A DNA stretch of 64,000 nt from Williamsia limnetica (GTDB lineage Bacteria; Actinomycetota; Actinomycetes; Mycobacteriales; Mycobacteriaceae): positions 310,001-374,000 of the forward strand of contig NZ_QJSP01000003.1 of assembly GCF_003217475.1 (NCBI RefSeq). The letters are read 5' to 3'. The translations under genes were made by a program, and so were the position numbers. Below the pieces are notes generated by a model, which saw nothing but the letters and a program-made list of their open reading frames with translations, was not told where the DNA came from and did no database searches. Below are positions 15,594 to 25,624 of this stretch, in pieces. How positions within the stretch are numbered: position 1 is the first letter of the stretch; each line of letters starts with the position of its first letter.

Positions 15594-17075
15594 GTGACCA
15601 GCGGGACTGCGACCGTCGCAGATCTGGCGGTCGCGACCGGTGTCCAGATCGCCACCACACCGGCCACCTGGGACACCGCGGTGACCTCGGTGGTCGAGGC
15701 CGGCGAGGCACTCGACACGGTCGCGCTCGACGGCGCGGTGGTGGTGATCTCGTGGCAACCGGCTCGGCCGAACGGCCCACTTCCCGATCTGCGTTCGTTG
15801 CTCGACCCCCTGATCAGGAAGAAGCCTGCGGCGATACTCGTCAGCCCGGCGCGACCGGTCAATCCGCCGAAACAGGCCGTGGCGCTCGCAGAACGTGCCG
15901 AAATCTGCCTGCTCTGGAATGTCGGCCCCGATTCGGCGGCCGATGTCGCCGCGAAACTGAGTCGGCTGGTGTTGTCGGTGCAGCCGCCCGCCCCTGTCGA
16001 GGCAAATCCCGATACTGCTCTGCTGAACATCTTGCGCAGCGCCGACGACCTGGACACGCTGCTCGTCGCGATCGGCGACGCAGTGGGAGCATCCGTCCGG
16101 TTGTCGGAAACGATGTCGGGACACGTCCCGGGCACGATGTCGGGACACGTCCCGGGCACGGTCCTGCTTCCGCTCTCGGGCATCGCCGGGACCACACCCG
16201 CCCTCGAGGTCAGCCCGCGGGACACGTTGGGATCGAGCGAACTGGCCATACTCGACGGTGTGCTCGCGGTGGTCCGGCTGCACGTCAAACTCCGGGATAC
16301 ACACGTGGACGACGCATCGGTCGAGATCGCCCGCAACCTGAAGAACATCCTCGGCGAAGACCTGGTCCACCGCGAGGCCAGCCTGCGCAAGAGCCGCCGG
16401 CTGGCGCTGTTCCCCAGGCATGCCGTCGCGGTCCTGGCGATCGAACCCTTCGGCGTCTCGGTCGACATGAACGGACTCCACGATCTCAAGACCTCCCTCG
16501 CGCCGGTCGCGTCGCGGTTCGATCCCGATGCCATCACCATCGTCAACGAGGGGGTCCTGGTCGTGATGATCAAAGCGACCGCCGATCTCGATGCCCTGGC
16601 ACGCGCGCTGTACCGCGGCGTGCAGGTACCGCTTGCTGTCGGCGCCGGCGATCACGTCGACGATCCGCGCAGCTACCCGGGCTCCTTCCGGCAGGCGGTC
16701 CGCGCCGTGGCCGTTGGCCGTCGCATCGGTGCGATCAATCGGGTCACCAGATACCGCGATCTCGGTGTGCTCGGACTGCTCTACCAACTACCCGAGCACG
16801 CGCGACGGGTCTTCGTCGACGAGACGTTGGGCTCCATTGCCGACGAGACACCGGACGGTCTCGATCAACGGCGGATCTTGCGGGTCCTGCGCTCGACGGA
16901 CTGCAACATCGCCGAGTCGGCCCGTGAGTTGTACATCCACCCCAACACGTTGCGGAGCCGGATCGCCCGCATCGAGGCGGTCACCGGCCCGTTCATGAAC
17001 GAGCCCGACCGCCGCCTGACGATCTTCACCGCTCTGTCGATGTTCTCGTTGGACAGCAACGTCGAGGGCGACTGA
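15594..17075 (+). CDS. PucR-family transcriptional regulator
   Basis: The 493-residue protein has a PucR-like N-terminal domain (TVADLAVATGVQI, about 125 residues), a middle region and the typical C-terminal PucR helix-turn-helix. The DNA-binding part reads RRILRVLRSTDCNIAESARE and YIHPNTLRSRIARIEAVTG near residues 420-470. PucR proteins activate purine or other nitrogen-compound catabolism. The start is the GTG at 15594, placed 5-6 bp after GGAGGAA. It is divergent from the altered oxygenase and sits at the head of the nucleobase cluster, so it is the prime candidate regulator. An exact 24-bp in-frame tandem duplication lies near residue 175. Confidence 0.82.
   Translation: MTSGTATVADLAVATGVQIATTPATWDTAVTSVVEAGEALDTVALDGAVVVISWQPARPNGPLPDLRSLLDPLIRKKPAAILVSPARPVNPPKQAVALAERAEICLLWNVGPDSAADVAAKLSRLVLSVQPPAPVEANPDTALLNILRSADDLDTLLVAIGDAVGASVRLSETMSGHVPGTMSGHVPGTVLLPLSGIAGTTPALEVSPRDTLGSSELAILDGVLAVVRLHVKLRDTHVDDASVEIARNLKNILGEDLVHREASLRKSRRLALFPRHAVAVLAIEPFGVSVDMNGLHDLKTSLAPVASRFDPDAITIVNEGVLVVMIKATADLDALARALYRGVQVPLAVGAGDHVDDPRSYPGSFRQAVRAVAVGRRIGAINRVTRYRDLGVLGLLYQLPEHARRVFVDETLGSIADETPDGLDQRRILRVLRSTDCNIAESARELYIHPNTLRSRIARIEAVTGPFMNEPDRRLTIFTALSMFSLDSNVEGD
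16110..16157 (+). repeat. Exact 24-bp tandem duplication inside pucR
   Basis: Positions 16110-16133 and 16134-16157 are identical 24-bp units in direct tandem. They encode the octapeptide TMSGHVPG twice without breaking the frame. Identity at third codon positions points to a recent slippage duplication in the linker between the N-terminal and central regions. Confidence 0.9.
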
Positions 17076-17114
17076 CCTCACCAGCCCTGCGATCCGACCA
17101 CAGGCACGGACTTA

Positions 17115-17127
17115 AACATGGGATGTT
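17115..17127. promoter_or_regulatory. Candidate GntR operator (autoregulatory)
   Basis: The 13-bp palindrome AACATGGGATGTT has 5-bp arms around GGG and lies 12 bp before the ATG of the GntR-family gene. FadR-subfamily GntR regulators typically bind short palindromes of this kind in their own promoters. No other copy was noticed in the window. Confidence 0.45.
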
Positions 17128-17139
17128 AGGTTGTTTGCC

Positions 17140-17817
17140 ATGACGTCCCAGATCGAGCGGCCGCGCCGTACCAGCGAGGTGGTCGTCGACCGCATGCAAG
17201 AGCTCATCCGTGCCGGCGAGTGGCCCGTCGGTACTCGGATCCCCGCCGAACCGGAACTGGTCGAAGCGCTCGGCGTCGGTCGCAACACGATCCGCGAGGC
17301 GGTGCGCGCGCTCGAGCATTCCGGCTTCCTCGAACCACGCCGCGGCGACGGGACCTACGTGCGCAGCCGTAATCTGCTGGCAGCAGCCATCAGCCGCTGC
17401 GTCTCCAGCTCCGAGGTGCTCGAACTGCTCCAGGTCCGCCGCGCACTCGAACGCGAAGCCGCCCAGTCCGCCGCGCGCAACCGCACCCCCGAACACGTGC
17501 GCCGGCTGCGCGAACTGCTCATCGCCATGCGTTCGGCATTCGAGGCGGACGATCTGCAGCGCTACATCGACGCCGACATCGCCTTCCACACCACACTTGT
17601 TGCCGCCGCAGGCAATACGCTGCTCACGGAGCTCTACGACGGCTTGGCCGAGGTAATGAACCGAACCCACGCCACCCTCATCGCCGCCGACGTCGATGCC
17701 CACCCCCACCCGACGGGCCACGCCGAGGTGGTCGATGCGATCGCCGCAGGAGATCCCATCGCCGCGCTCGCCGCGGTCGATCACTATCTGAACCGATCCA
17801 TCGAGGCCCTGTCATGA
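17140..17817 (+). CDS. GntR-family regulator, FadR subfamily
   Basis: The 225-residue protein has an N-terminal winged helix (TSEVVVDRMQELIRAGEW, PVGTRIPAEPELVEALGVGR, NTIREAVRALEHSGFLEPRR) and a C-terminal all-helical FCD domain with metal-site-like residues in the DADIAFHTTLV region. FadR-type regulators sense small carboxylates or related metabolites. The gene overlaps the following MFS transporter by ATGA, so the regulator probably controls uptake or efflux by that transporter, and itself through the palindrome upstream. The ATG at 17140 is preferred over an upstream TTG at 17131. Confidence 0.87.
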   Translation: MTSQIERPRRTSEVVVDRMQELIRAGEWPVGTRIPAEPELVEALGVGRNTIREAVRALEHSGFLEPRRGDGTYVRSRNLLAAAISRCVSSSEVLELLQVRRALEREAAQSAARNRTPEHVRRLRELLIAMRSAFEADDLQRYIDADIAFHTTLVAAAGNTLLTELYDGLAEVMNRTHATLIAADVDAHPHPTGHAEVVDAIAAGDPIAALAAVDHYLNRSIEALS

Positions 17818-19016
17818 CGGCAGCGTCGACCGAGACGGACCGGACAACGGCGCCGCACCAGCGACGAAGCGCAGCGATATTCGCCGCACTCGCCATCATG
17901 GTCGTGGCCGCCAACCTGCGTCCCGCTGTTGTCGCCGTCGGGCCCCTCATCGATGACATCAAGGTCTCTGAAGGGTTCAGCAGCGCCGCCGCCGGCCTCC
18001 TGACCACCCTGCCGGTGCTGTTCTTCGGGCTCGTGGCGCCGATAGCTCCGCGCATCGCCGCCCGGTTCGGCATCGAACGTACGGTCTTTGCCGCGATGGC
18101 CCTGCTCTGCGCCGCCATCCTGCTGCGCTGGGTGCCCAGCTGGTTCGCGTTGTTTGCAGGATCGGCGCTGGCCGGTGTCGCCATCGGTATCTGCAATGTC
18201 GTCCTCCCTGCTTTGATCAAGCGCGACTTCTCGCACCGCTCTGGGCTGATGACCGGGCTCTACTCGATGACACTGTCGGGCGGCGCGGCCCTGGCAGCCG
18301 GGCTGACCGTGCCGATCGACTCCGCAGTGGGCGAGAACTGGCGCGTCGCGCTGGCGAGCTGGTCACTGCTGGCCCTGCTCGGTCTGGTGCTGTGGATCCC
18401 ACAACTCTCCCGGGTCCACCGGATCAGTACCGCCGCACTGCCCGCATCGCTCTGGCGCGACAAGATCGCCTGGGCCATCACCATTTTCATGGCATCGCAG
18501 TCGCTGATCTTCTACACGTTCACCGCCTGGCTCCCCGAATTCCTCGGCGACCGCGGAATGTCGAAAGCGGGAGCGGGCGGCCTACTCGCCCTCGCCCAGA
18601 CAGTGGCGCTGCTCATGTCCCTGGCGGCGCCGATCGTCGCGGTCCGATTCCGGGATCAACGTGCGGTCACTTTCGTGGCCATCGCTGCCTGCGCGATCGG
18701 CTTCATCGGACTGGTGACCACCGAACAGCTCACCGTGCTGTGGGTGCTGCTCATCGCGGTCGGCCCAGGCGCCGCCATCAGCCTCGTGCTGCTGTTCATG
18801 GTGCTGCGCTCCTCCAGCACAGCCCAGACGAGCCAGGTCTCGGGAATGGCGCAGTCGGTCGGCTATTGCCTCGCTGCCATCGGGCCGCTGGCCATCGGCG
18901 CCCTGCACGACGCAACGGGCTCGTGGACCCTGTCGATGTCGGTGCTCGCACTCGCTCTCATCCCGCTGGCGGGGTCCACGCTGATCGCGGCCAAAGACAG
19001 CAAGATGCCCGTCTGA
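17814..19016 (+). CDS. MFS transporter of the CynX/NimT group
   Basis: The 400-residue integral membrane protein has about 12 hydrophobic spans. Signature stretches include MVVAANLRPAVVAVGPLIDD in the first helix and LPALIKRDFSHRSGLMTGLY in the central N-domain, which resemble the cyanate transporter CynX and nitroimidazole transporter NimT group. The substrate is unknown; no cyanase gene is present. It overlaps the GntR regulator by 4 bp and is followed by a GC-rich hairpin. Confidence 0.82.
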   Translation: MTAASTETDRTTAPHQRRSAAIFAALAIMVVAANLRPAVVAVGPLIDDIKVSEGFSSAAAGLLTTLPVLFFGLVAPIAPRIAARFGIERTVFAAMALLCAAILLRWVPSWFALFAGSALAGVAIGICNVVLPALIKRDFSHRSGLMTGLYSMTLSGGAALAAGLTVPIDSAVGENWRVALASWSLLALLGLVLWIPQLSRVHRISTAALPASLWRDKIAWAITIFMASQSLIFYTFTAWLPEFLGDRGMSKAGAGGLLALAQTVALLMSLAAPIVAVRFRDQRAVTFVAIAACAIGFIGLVTTEQLTVLWVLLIAVGPGAAISLVLLFMVLRSSSTAQTSQVSGMAQSVGYCLAAIGPLAIGALHDATGSWTLSMSVLALALIPLAGSTLIAAKDSKMPV

Positions 19017-19040
19017 CAGTCCACATGAGTCACCGCTTCA

Positions 19041-19061
19041 GCCGGCCGCGGGGTGGCCGGC
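19041..19061 (+). terminator. Candidate GC-rich hairpin terminator after MFS gene
   Basis: Perfect arms GCCGGCC (19041-19047) and GGCCGGC (19055-19061) enclose a 7-nt loop, 25 bp after the MFS stop codon. There is no U-tract, as is usual for actinobacterial hairpin terminators. Confidence 0.6.
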
Positions 19062-19073
19062 GGGCTCGGCTAA

Positions 19074-20480
<1,407 letters not shown>

Positions 20481-20509
20481 ACTCAGCGCCGACAGCGTAG
20501 GCGTACGGT

Positions 20510-20532
20510 GAACTGGGGGTTCAGTTCAGTTC
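20510..20532. promoter_or_regulatory. Candidate operator before aldo/keto reductase-tetR unit
   Basis: GAACTG (20510-20515) is followed by two copies of its inverse, CAGTTC at 20522-20527 and 20527-20532, ending 15 bp before the aldo/keto reductase ATG. The arrangement fits autorepression by the TetR protein encoded as second gene of the unit. Inferred. Confidence 0.45.
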
Positions 20533-20547
20533 TCATGAGGAGACCGT

Positions 20548-21417
20548 ATGACCAGCTCCACCACGACAGCCACCCGGTCCGGCCAGTTCGCCATCGGTGG
20601 CAAGCTCACCGTCAACCGCCTCGGATACGGAACGATGCAGCTCACCGGCCCCGGGGTGTGGGGACCCCCCAAAGATCCGGACGAAGCGGTCAAGGTTCTC
20701 CGCCGAGCCGTCGAACTCGGCGTCAATCTCCTCGACACCGCCGACTCCTACGGCCCGGTGGTGGCCGAGCCTCTGATCAAAGAAGCGCTCTACCCGTACG
20801 CCGACGACCTGGTCATCGCGACAAAAGCCGGCCTGACCCGCAGCGGTCCCGGTGATTGGCGTCCGGTCGGGCGACCCGAGTACCTGCGTCAGCAAGCCGA
20901 GATGAGCCTGCGACTGCTCGGGGTCGAGCAGATCGGATTGTTCCAGCTACACCGGATCGACCCGAAGGTGCCGCTCGAAGACCAGGTCGGCGAGCTGAAA
21001 CTGCTGCAAGAGGAGGGCAAGATCAACCAGATCGGGTTGTCGGAGGTCACCGTCGAGGAGACGATCGCCGCACGCAAGATCGCCGACATCGCGACGGTTC
21101 AGAATCTCTACAATCTCGCGAACCGCGGCGCCGAGAAACTCCTGGAGTACGCAGCAGCAGAAGGCATCGGCTTCATCCCCTGGTTCCCGCTCGCCACGGG
21201 CGAGCTCGCAGGAGAGGGCAGCAAGCTCAGCGAACTCGCCGCCGACAAGGGCGTGAGCCCGTCGCAACTCGCACTCGCCTGGCTGCTCGCCGTGTCACCG
21301 GTGGTCTTGCCCATACCGGGCACGTCCAGTGTCGCGCATGTGGAGGACAACATCGCAGCCGCCGGCATCGATCTCTCTGCCGCAGACCTCGAAGCCCTCA
21401 CCGCAGCGGTGGCTTGA
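20548..21417 (+). CDS. Aldo/keto reductase
   Basis: This 289-residue TIM-barrel oxidoreductase has the AKR catalytic tetrad in context: [10 protein letters not shown] (Asp and Tyr), [11 protein letters not shown] (Lys) and LFQLHRID (His). The NADPH-binding end reads [16 protein letters not shown]. Such enzymes reduce aldehydes or ketones with NADPH. The stop TGA overlaps the ATG of a TetR-family regulator, so the two are co-transcribed and the reductase is probably inducible by a xenobiotic or reactive carbonyl. An AGGAG ribosome site precedes the ATG. Confidence 0.9.
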   Translation: MTSSTTTATRSGQFAIGGKLTVNRLGYGTMQLTGPGVWGPPKDPDEAVKVLRRAVELGVNLLDTADSYGPVVAEPLIKEALYPYADDLVIATKAGLTRSGPGDWRPVGRPEYLRQQAEMSLRLLGVEQIGLFQLHRIDPKVPLEDQVGELKLLQEEGKINQIGLSEVTVEETIAARKIADIATVQNLYNLANRGAEKLLEYAAAEGIGFIPWFPLATGELAGEGSKLSELAADKGVSPSQLALAWLLAVSPVVLPIPGTSSVAHVEDNIAAAGIDLSAADLEALTAAVA

Positions 21418-22013
21418 TGGCTGCCGCAGAGCAGTCCACCAACCTGTCCAGCGCCCGCAGCATCAAGTGTCACAACGACGTGGTGGCCGCCACCCGCGAA
21501 CTGCTCACCGAGGGTGGGCTCGCGGCCGCGACGATCGACGCCATCTCTGAGCGTTCCGGCGTCAGCAAGGCCACGATCTACAAACACTGGCCGAGCCGGA
21601 TTGCTGTCGCTGCAGAAGCTTTCAGCGTCGCCCTGGGCGGGGCCATCCCGACTGCGGACACCGGCAACATCGTCGACGACATGACCGAGCAGCTGCGCAA
21701 CGTGAGCACCTTCTACTCCACGCAAGAGGGCCACGTCTTCACACAGTTGATGGCCGCATGCGTTGACGACAAAGCCGGCGCGGAGTACTTCCACCGCTTC
21801 TTCCTCGACGGCCGGCGCGCTCGGGTCGCCGAGATCTGGCAGCGGGCTGTCGATCGCGGCGAGGTCGACCCGGACACCGACATCGATGTGGTCACCGATG
21901 TGCTGTTCGGACCGATGGTGCTGCGGCTGGTGAGTGGACACGCACCCTTCGAGGGCGCACAGGCCGAGTCGTTCGCGAAGGCCGTACTGTACGGATTGCT
22001 GCCCTCTGTCTGA
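21417..22013 (+). CDS. TetR-family transcriptional regulator
   Basis: The product has 198 residues from the ATG at 21417, which overlaps the stop of the aldo/keto reductase. The helix-turn-helix reads AATRELLTEGGLAAATIDAI then SERSGVSKATIYKHWPSRIA, close to the TetR subgroup with an ACR-like C-terminal domain. It probably represses the surrounding reductase genes; the inverted repeat before the first reductase is a candidate site. A second aldo/keto reductase gene follows after 18 bp in the same direction. Confidence 0.87.
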   Translation: MAAAEQSTNLSSARSIKCHNDVVAATRELLTEGGLAAATIDAISERSGVSKATIYKHWPSRIAVAAEAFSVALGGAIPTADTGNIVDDMTEQLRNVSTFYSTQEGHVFTQLMAACVDDKAGAEYFHRFFLDGRRARVAEIWQRAVDRGEVDPDTDIDVVTDVLFGPMVLRLVSGHAPFEGAQAESFAKAVLYGLLPSV

Positions 22014-22031
22014 TCACCGGGAGAGACCGAC

Positions 22032-22997
22032 ATGAAGTACGTGAATCTTGGAAACACCGGACTGAAGGTTTCGGCGGTGACGCTGGGCTGTATGAGCTTT
22101 GGCGCCGCGGGTCAGGGCGCGCACGCCTGGACCCTCGACGAGGACGCCAGTCGCGACATCATCGAGCAGGCGCTCGAAGCCGGGATCACCACCTTCGACA
22201 CCGCGAACATGTATTCGCTCGGCTCCAGCGAGGAGATAGTCGGACGGGCGATTCGGGATTTCGGTGATCGCGACGACCTGGTGATCGCGACCAAGGTCTA
22301 TCAGCGTATGCGTCCAGGCCCCTACGGTGCGGGCTTGTCGCGCAAGGCAATTCTCGCCGAGGTCGACAACAGCCTGCGCCGCCTGGGCACCGACTACATC
22401 GATCTCTACCAAACTCACCGGTGGGATTACGACACGCCGATCGAGGAAACGATGGAGGCGTTGCACGATGTGGTGAAAGCGGGCAAGGTCCGCTATCTCG
22501 GTGCGTCATCGATGTACGCGTGGCAGTTCGCAAAGGCACAGCACACGGCGGACCTTGGCGGCTGGACGCGCTTCGCGTCTATGCAGGATCACTACAACCT
22601 CATCTATCGGGAGGAGGAGCGAGAGATGTTGCCGCTCTGTGCCGATCAGGGAATCGGTGTGATCCCGTGGAGTCCGCTGGCCCGCGGCAGGTTGGCCCGC
22701 CCATGGGACGAGCACACAGCTCGAACCGATACCGACGAGTTCGGCAAGACGCTGTACGTGAGCAGCGACAAGGACGTCGTCGAACGAGTGCTCGAGGTCG
22801 CCGCCAGACATGAGGTCGCACCGGCCTCGGTGGCATTGTCCTGGGTGGCTGCTCGCACCACCTCACCGATCGTCGGCGTCACCAAGCCCAAGCATCTCGC
22901 CGACGCCGTCGTCGCGCTGGACGTGCACCTCACCGACGACGAGTCGCGGTATCTGGAAGAGCCCTACCGGCCCCACGAGGTCGCCGGGTTCGTCTGA
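22032..22997 (+). CDS. Aldo/keto reductase (second, YajO/AKR11-like)
   Basis: The 321-residue aldo/keto reductase is only distantly related to the first one. Tetrad context: TTFDTANMYSLGSSEEIVG (Asp, Tyr), LVIATKVYQRM (Lys) and DLYQTHRWD (His). The C-terminal VGVTKPKHLADAV matches the NADPH-binding region. The overall pattern resembles YajO/Tas-type reductases. It lies 18 bp after the TetR gene and probably belongs to the same transcript, giving a reductase-regulator-reductase unit. Confidence 0.9.
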   Translation: MKYVNLGNTGLKVSAVTLGCMSFGAAGQGAHAWTLDEDASRDIIEQALEAGITTFDTANMYSLGSSEEIVGRAIRDFGDRDDLVIATKVYQRMRPGPYGAGLSRKAILAEVDNSLRRLGTDYIDLYQTHRWDYDTPIEETMEALHDVVKAGKVRYLGASSMYAWQFAKAQHTADLGGWTRFASMQDHYNLIYREEEREMLPLCADQGIGVIPWSPLARGRLARPWDEHTARTDTDEFGKTLYVSSDKDVVERVLEVAARHEVAPASVALSWVAARTTSPIVGVTKPKHLADAVVALDVHLTDDESRYLEEPYRPHEVAGFV

Positions 22998-23058
22998 ACA
23001 CGAGGTCTCGCGGCCCCGCGTCGTTTGGACTGACGAGGAGCGAGCGGAGCGAGCAAAT

Positions 23059-23931
23059 TCAGTACTGCGGCATTGGGCATCCACGTGGGAACGTCCCCAG
23101 CTTGGTGAGGTCGTAGCCGTCGGGGTAGCTGCGGATGTTGGGAAGATCGCGAGCATGGATCGGCTGCTTGCGGACAGGGAAGAACCGGATCAATCGACCG
23201 CGGGCACGCAAGGCCGCTCGGGAGACCGCCTGGACGACGCGGGGCGGGTGCTTGTATCCGAACGCGTCGAGAAGCGGCGGGTCCATCAGCGACCGGGCGA
23301 AGATGTTGATCAGCCACTTCGGCGCCTTGTCGTTCGGCGGGAACGTCGCCATCAGCGCGAGCGTCGAGTCGGCGACCTTGCGCGCTCCCTCGTTGTACGC
23401 GAAGTTCTTGTCCTCGTAGTCGTCGAGGAATCGGGCGAACTCGGTGAACGTGGCGGGGATGTCCTTGATACCCATCAGCGCGCCGAGGCGACGATAGTAG
23501 TTCGTGGCCGCGACGACTTCATTGTGGTTGAGCTGACGCCAGCCATAGTCTTCGATCCAGCGCACCGGGGTCACGACGAAGGTGGCGAGTACATAGCGCA
23601 TGTCGTCGTTCGAGATGTCGTATGAGCCGTGCATCTGATTCACGCGCCTGATTCCCGCGCGTCCCTCGTCGCTGTCGAGACCGTGTTCGAGCACGGCATC
23701 CAGCAGCAACGTGGTGTCGTCGTAGCGCTTCTGCACACCCCCGGTGAACTCACCGGTATCGAAGAGTAGCTGGCCGACCGTCGGTACCGCATAGGTCCGG
23801 AACAGCGCAAAACTCAAGGCTTGATTGATGTCCCAGGGGAACTCGATGGTGGCGAGCTGCCGGTTGATCTCTTCGAAGTCCCGTTCGGGATCGAGTTCGC
23901 TGGTCTTCTTGCGGACTGCGTAGCGGCTCAC
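23059..23931 (-). CDS. MpaB-like (DUF2236) oxygenase-family protein
   Basis: This protein of about 290 residues resembles the MpaB/latex-clearing (DUF2236) family: DDMRYVLATFVVTPVRWIED and NEVVAATNYYRRLGALMGIK match its conserved helical core. Characterised relatives are haem-binding oxygenases that cleave isoprenoid or polyprenyl chains, but most bacterial members are uncharacterised. The GTG at 23931 has AGGAA 6 bp upstream and is preferred over an upstream TTG at 23973. No twin-arginine signal is visible, unlike latex-clearing protein Lcp. Confidence 0.72.
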   Translation of the reverse strand: MSRYAVRKKTSELDPERDFEEINRQLATIEFPWDINQALSFALFRTYAVPTVGQLLFDTGEFTGGVQKRYDDTTLLLDAVLEHGLDSDEGRAGIRRVNQMHGSYDISNDDMRYVLATFVVTPVRWIEDYGWRQLNHNEVVAATNYYRRLGALMGIKDIPATFTEFARFLDDYEDKNFAYNEGARKVADSTLALMATFPPNDKAPKWLINIFARSLMDPPLLDAFGYKHPPRVVQAVSRAALRARGRLIRFFPVRKQPIHARDLPNIRSYPDGYDLTKLGTFPRGCPMPQY

Positions 23932-24006
23932 AAGCGATTCCTGACCGTTGAGTGTCTGTGGTGTGGACCACAATAGCTCACCCGACCGAGCGAGCGATCG
24001 GCGTCG

Positions 24007-24924
24007 CTACGTTGTCGTCGCACCGATGATGCGCCGGGTGACCACACTGAGGTCCGCAGCCGTGGCGTCGGGATAGCCATGCAGCATCTCGACCCACTCG
24101 TTCGGCACTGCCGATGCCCCGTGGCAGGCGCCGACGAGTCCACCTGCGATCGCAGCTGTGGTGTCGGTGTCATTGCCGGCCCGCACGCAGTATTCGAGCG
24201 TGGTGGGCACATCGCCCTCTGCTGTGGTGATCGCCCACCAGGCGGTCTGTAGGGCGTGCACCACCCAGCCGTTCTTGGGAAAGTCGGCGGGCGTACCGGT
24301 TTCGGCGATGTCCAGGAGCGGTGACCAGTAGTTGTTGGTCGACGCCTCGGCCTCAGACAGGTACAGCCGTACCCCGTCGAGCGTGCCGGTGAGGACAGCG
24401 TGCCGGATTGCGAAGCCCCAGAGCCGGCATGCCTCGCGGGCCCGTTCATCGTGGTGCGTCAGATCGCTGATGGCCCCGGCCGCATCCACGCACGCTGCGG
24501 CGTCATCGAGAAACGCCAATGCCACCGGCGCGGTACGCATGAGCGAACCGTTGCCGCCCGTGCGACCGGACAAGCCCGCAGCTCTGGCAGCCATGGCCTG
24601 CGCCGTGGTGCTGCGCGCAGAGAGCACCGCGCGGGTCTGGTTGCCGATGTCGGGCGGATTCGAGTCGTACCACCTCGCGAAGGCTGCCGCGATCGCGTCG
24701 AGATCGGCGTGGCTCGCCGACAATCCCTCCGCGACGCACAGCGCCATCGAGGTGTCGTCTGTCCACTCACCCGGGGCCCAGTCGAACGTGCCGCCCCCTT
24801 TCATGAGGATGCGGGTATCCGCGGAGGGATAGGTGAACTCATAACCTGCGCCCAGGGCATCACCGGCCGCCGTGCCCACCAGCACCCCGGTTGCCCGGTC
24901 CAGCTGCTGTTCGGAAAGTCTCAT
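24007..24924 (-). CDS. ADP-ribosylglycohydrolase-family protein (DraG-like)
   Basis: The 305-residue protein begins TGVLVGTAAGDALGAGYEF and contains the two magnesium-binding motifs of the family, EWTDDTSMALCVAEGL and RAGNDTDTTAAIAGGLVGA. DraG-like enzymes remove ADP-ribose from proteins or nucleic acids, or hydrolyse related N- or O-glycosidic bonds. The ATG at 24924 has AAGGAG 6-7 bp upstream; a GTG at 24930 is too close to that site. It is divergent from an NrtR-type regulator with a strong palindrome between them, which links it to ADP-ribose or NAD turnover. Confidence 0.87.
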   Translation of the reverse strand: MRLSEQQLDRATGVLVGTAAGDALGAGYEFTYPSADTRILMKGGGTFDWAPGEWTDDTSMALCVAEGLSASHADLDAIAAAFARWYDSNPPDIGNQTRAVLSARSTTAQAMAARAAGLSGRTGGNGSLMRTAPVALAFLDDAAACVDAAGAISDLTHHDERAREACRLWGFAIRHAVLTGTLDGVRLYLSEAEASTNNYWSPLLDIAETGTPADFPKNGWVVHALQTAWWAITTAEGDVPTTLEYCVRAGNDTDTTAAIAGGLVGACHGASAVPNEWVEMLHGYPDATAADLSVVTRRIIGATTT

Positions 24925-24944
24925 GGCCACTCCTTAGATCAAGG

Positions 24945-24976
24945 TTGCGCTAAAGGTTAGCGCAATGATGCGCTAA
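24945..24976. promoter_or_regulatory. Strong palindromic operator between draG-like and nrtR-like genes
   Basis: TTGCGCTAA (24945-24953) and TTAGCGCAA (24957-24965) are perfect 9-bp arms around AGG. A third half-site, TGCGCTAA, follows at 24969-24976. The array fills the gap between the divergent genes and ends 10 bp before the regulator ATG. It is the expected binding site of the NrtR-type protein, although it does not match the NrtR boxes I remember from other phyla. Confidence 0.7.
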
Positions 24977-24986
24977 GGTGCAAGAC

Positions 24987-25616
24987 ATGGTGTGGAGAGA
25001 CTCGTCAGGAAAGTCGCTTGCCGACTATCCGCGGCCGTCGGTTGCCGTCGACGTCGCGGTTCTGACGGTCGACAGCGATCATCTGGCCGTCTTGGCCGTC
25101 AACTCCGAACGGGGACCGGCGCTACCGGGGACGTTCCTCCATCCACGAGAGACACTGCGCGACGCCGCCGCCCGGGCGCTCGCGAGCAAGGCCGCGATCA
25201 CCGGCCTCGACTTCCACCAGCTCGGCATGTTCGACGACCCCGATCGAGACGATCGCGGATGGGTGTTGTCGATGGCCCACGGCGCCGCCATCGCCCATGA
25301 GAAGCTAGCCGGCGCAGCCCGTTTGGTGAACATCACCGACACCGAAGTCGACGAGCACCTGGCCTTCGATCACAACGACATCGTGACCGAGGCAGTATTG
25401 GATCTACGACGGCGATATCGCGCCGACCCCGACCCTGATCACCTTCTGCCCGCCCAATTCACGCTCTTGGAGCTCCGCAGGCTGCACGAGACCATCTTCG
25501 CGCGGGACTTTCCGAAAGACACCTTCCGGCGCCGATTCATCAACGCCCTCGAGGGGACCGGTGAGCGTTCATCCGCCGAGACCGGCAGACCGGCCGAACT
25601 GTTCCGGGTGCGTTGA
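24987..25616 (+). CDS. NrtR-type regulator (degenerate Nudix domain plus winged helix)
   Basis: The product has 209 residues from the ATG at 24987, chosen because AAGG sits 8 bp upstream. An N-terminal Nudix fold (VAVDVAVLTVDSDHLAVL) contains a box region beginning GTFLHPRETLRDAAARA in which the catalytic REUxEE residues are lost, as in NrtR proteins that sense ADP-ribose rather than cleave it. The C-terminus LPAQFTLLELRRLHETIF then FRRRFINALEGTG is the NrtR winged helix. NrtR proteins repress NAD-salvage or ADP-ribose genes. Here the divergent target is an ADP-ribosylglycohydrolase. Confidence 0.86.
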   Translation: MVWRDSSGKSLADYPRPSVAVDVAVLTVDSDHLAVLAVNSERGPALPGTFLHPRETLRDAAARALASKAAITGLDFHQLGMFDDPDRDDRGWVLSMAHGAAIAHEKLAGAARLVNITDTEVDEHLAFDHNDIVTEAVLDLRRRYRADPDPDHLLPAQFTLLELRRLHETIFARDFPKDTFRRRFINALEGTGERSSAETGRPAELFRVR

Positions 25617-25624
25617 CATCGGCG

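Noticed and set aside
15428-16927. A 499-codon open frame overlapping pucR in another frame
   Set aside because: Extreme Arg/Gly content and no motifs; the PucR frame has the N-terminal domain, the helix-turn-helix and a good ribosome site.
23020-23060. GAGCGAGCG-type short repeat between the second aldo/keto reductase and the MpaB-like gene
   Set aside because: Only about 18 bp of simple GC-rich repetition, common in such genomes; no function can be argued.
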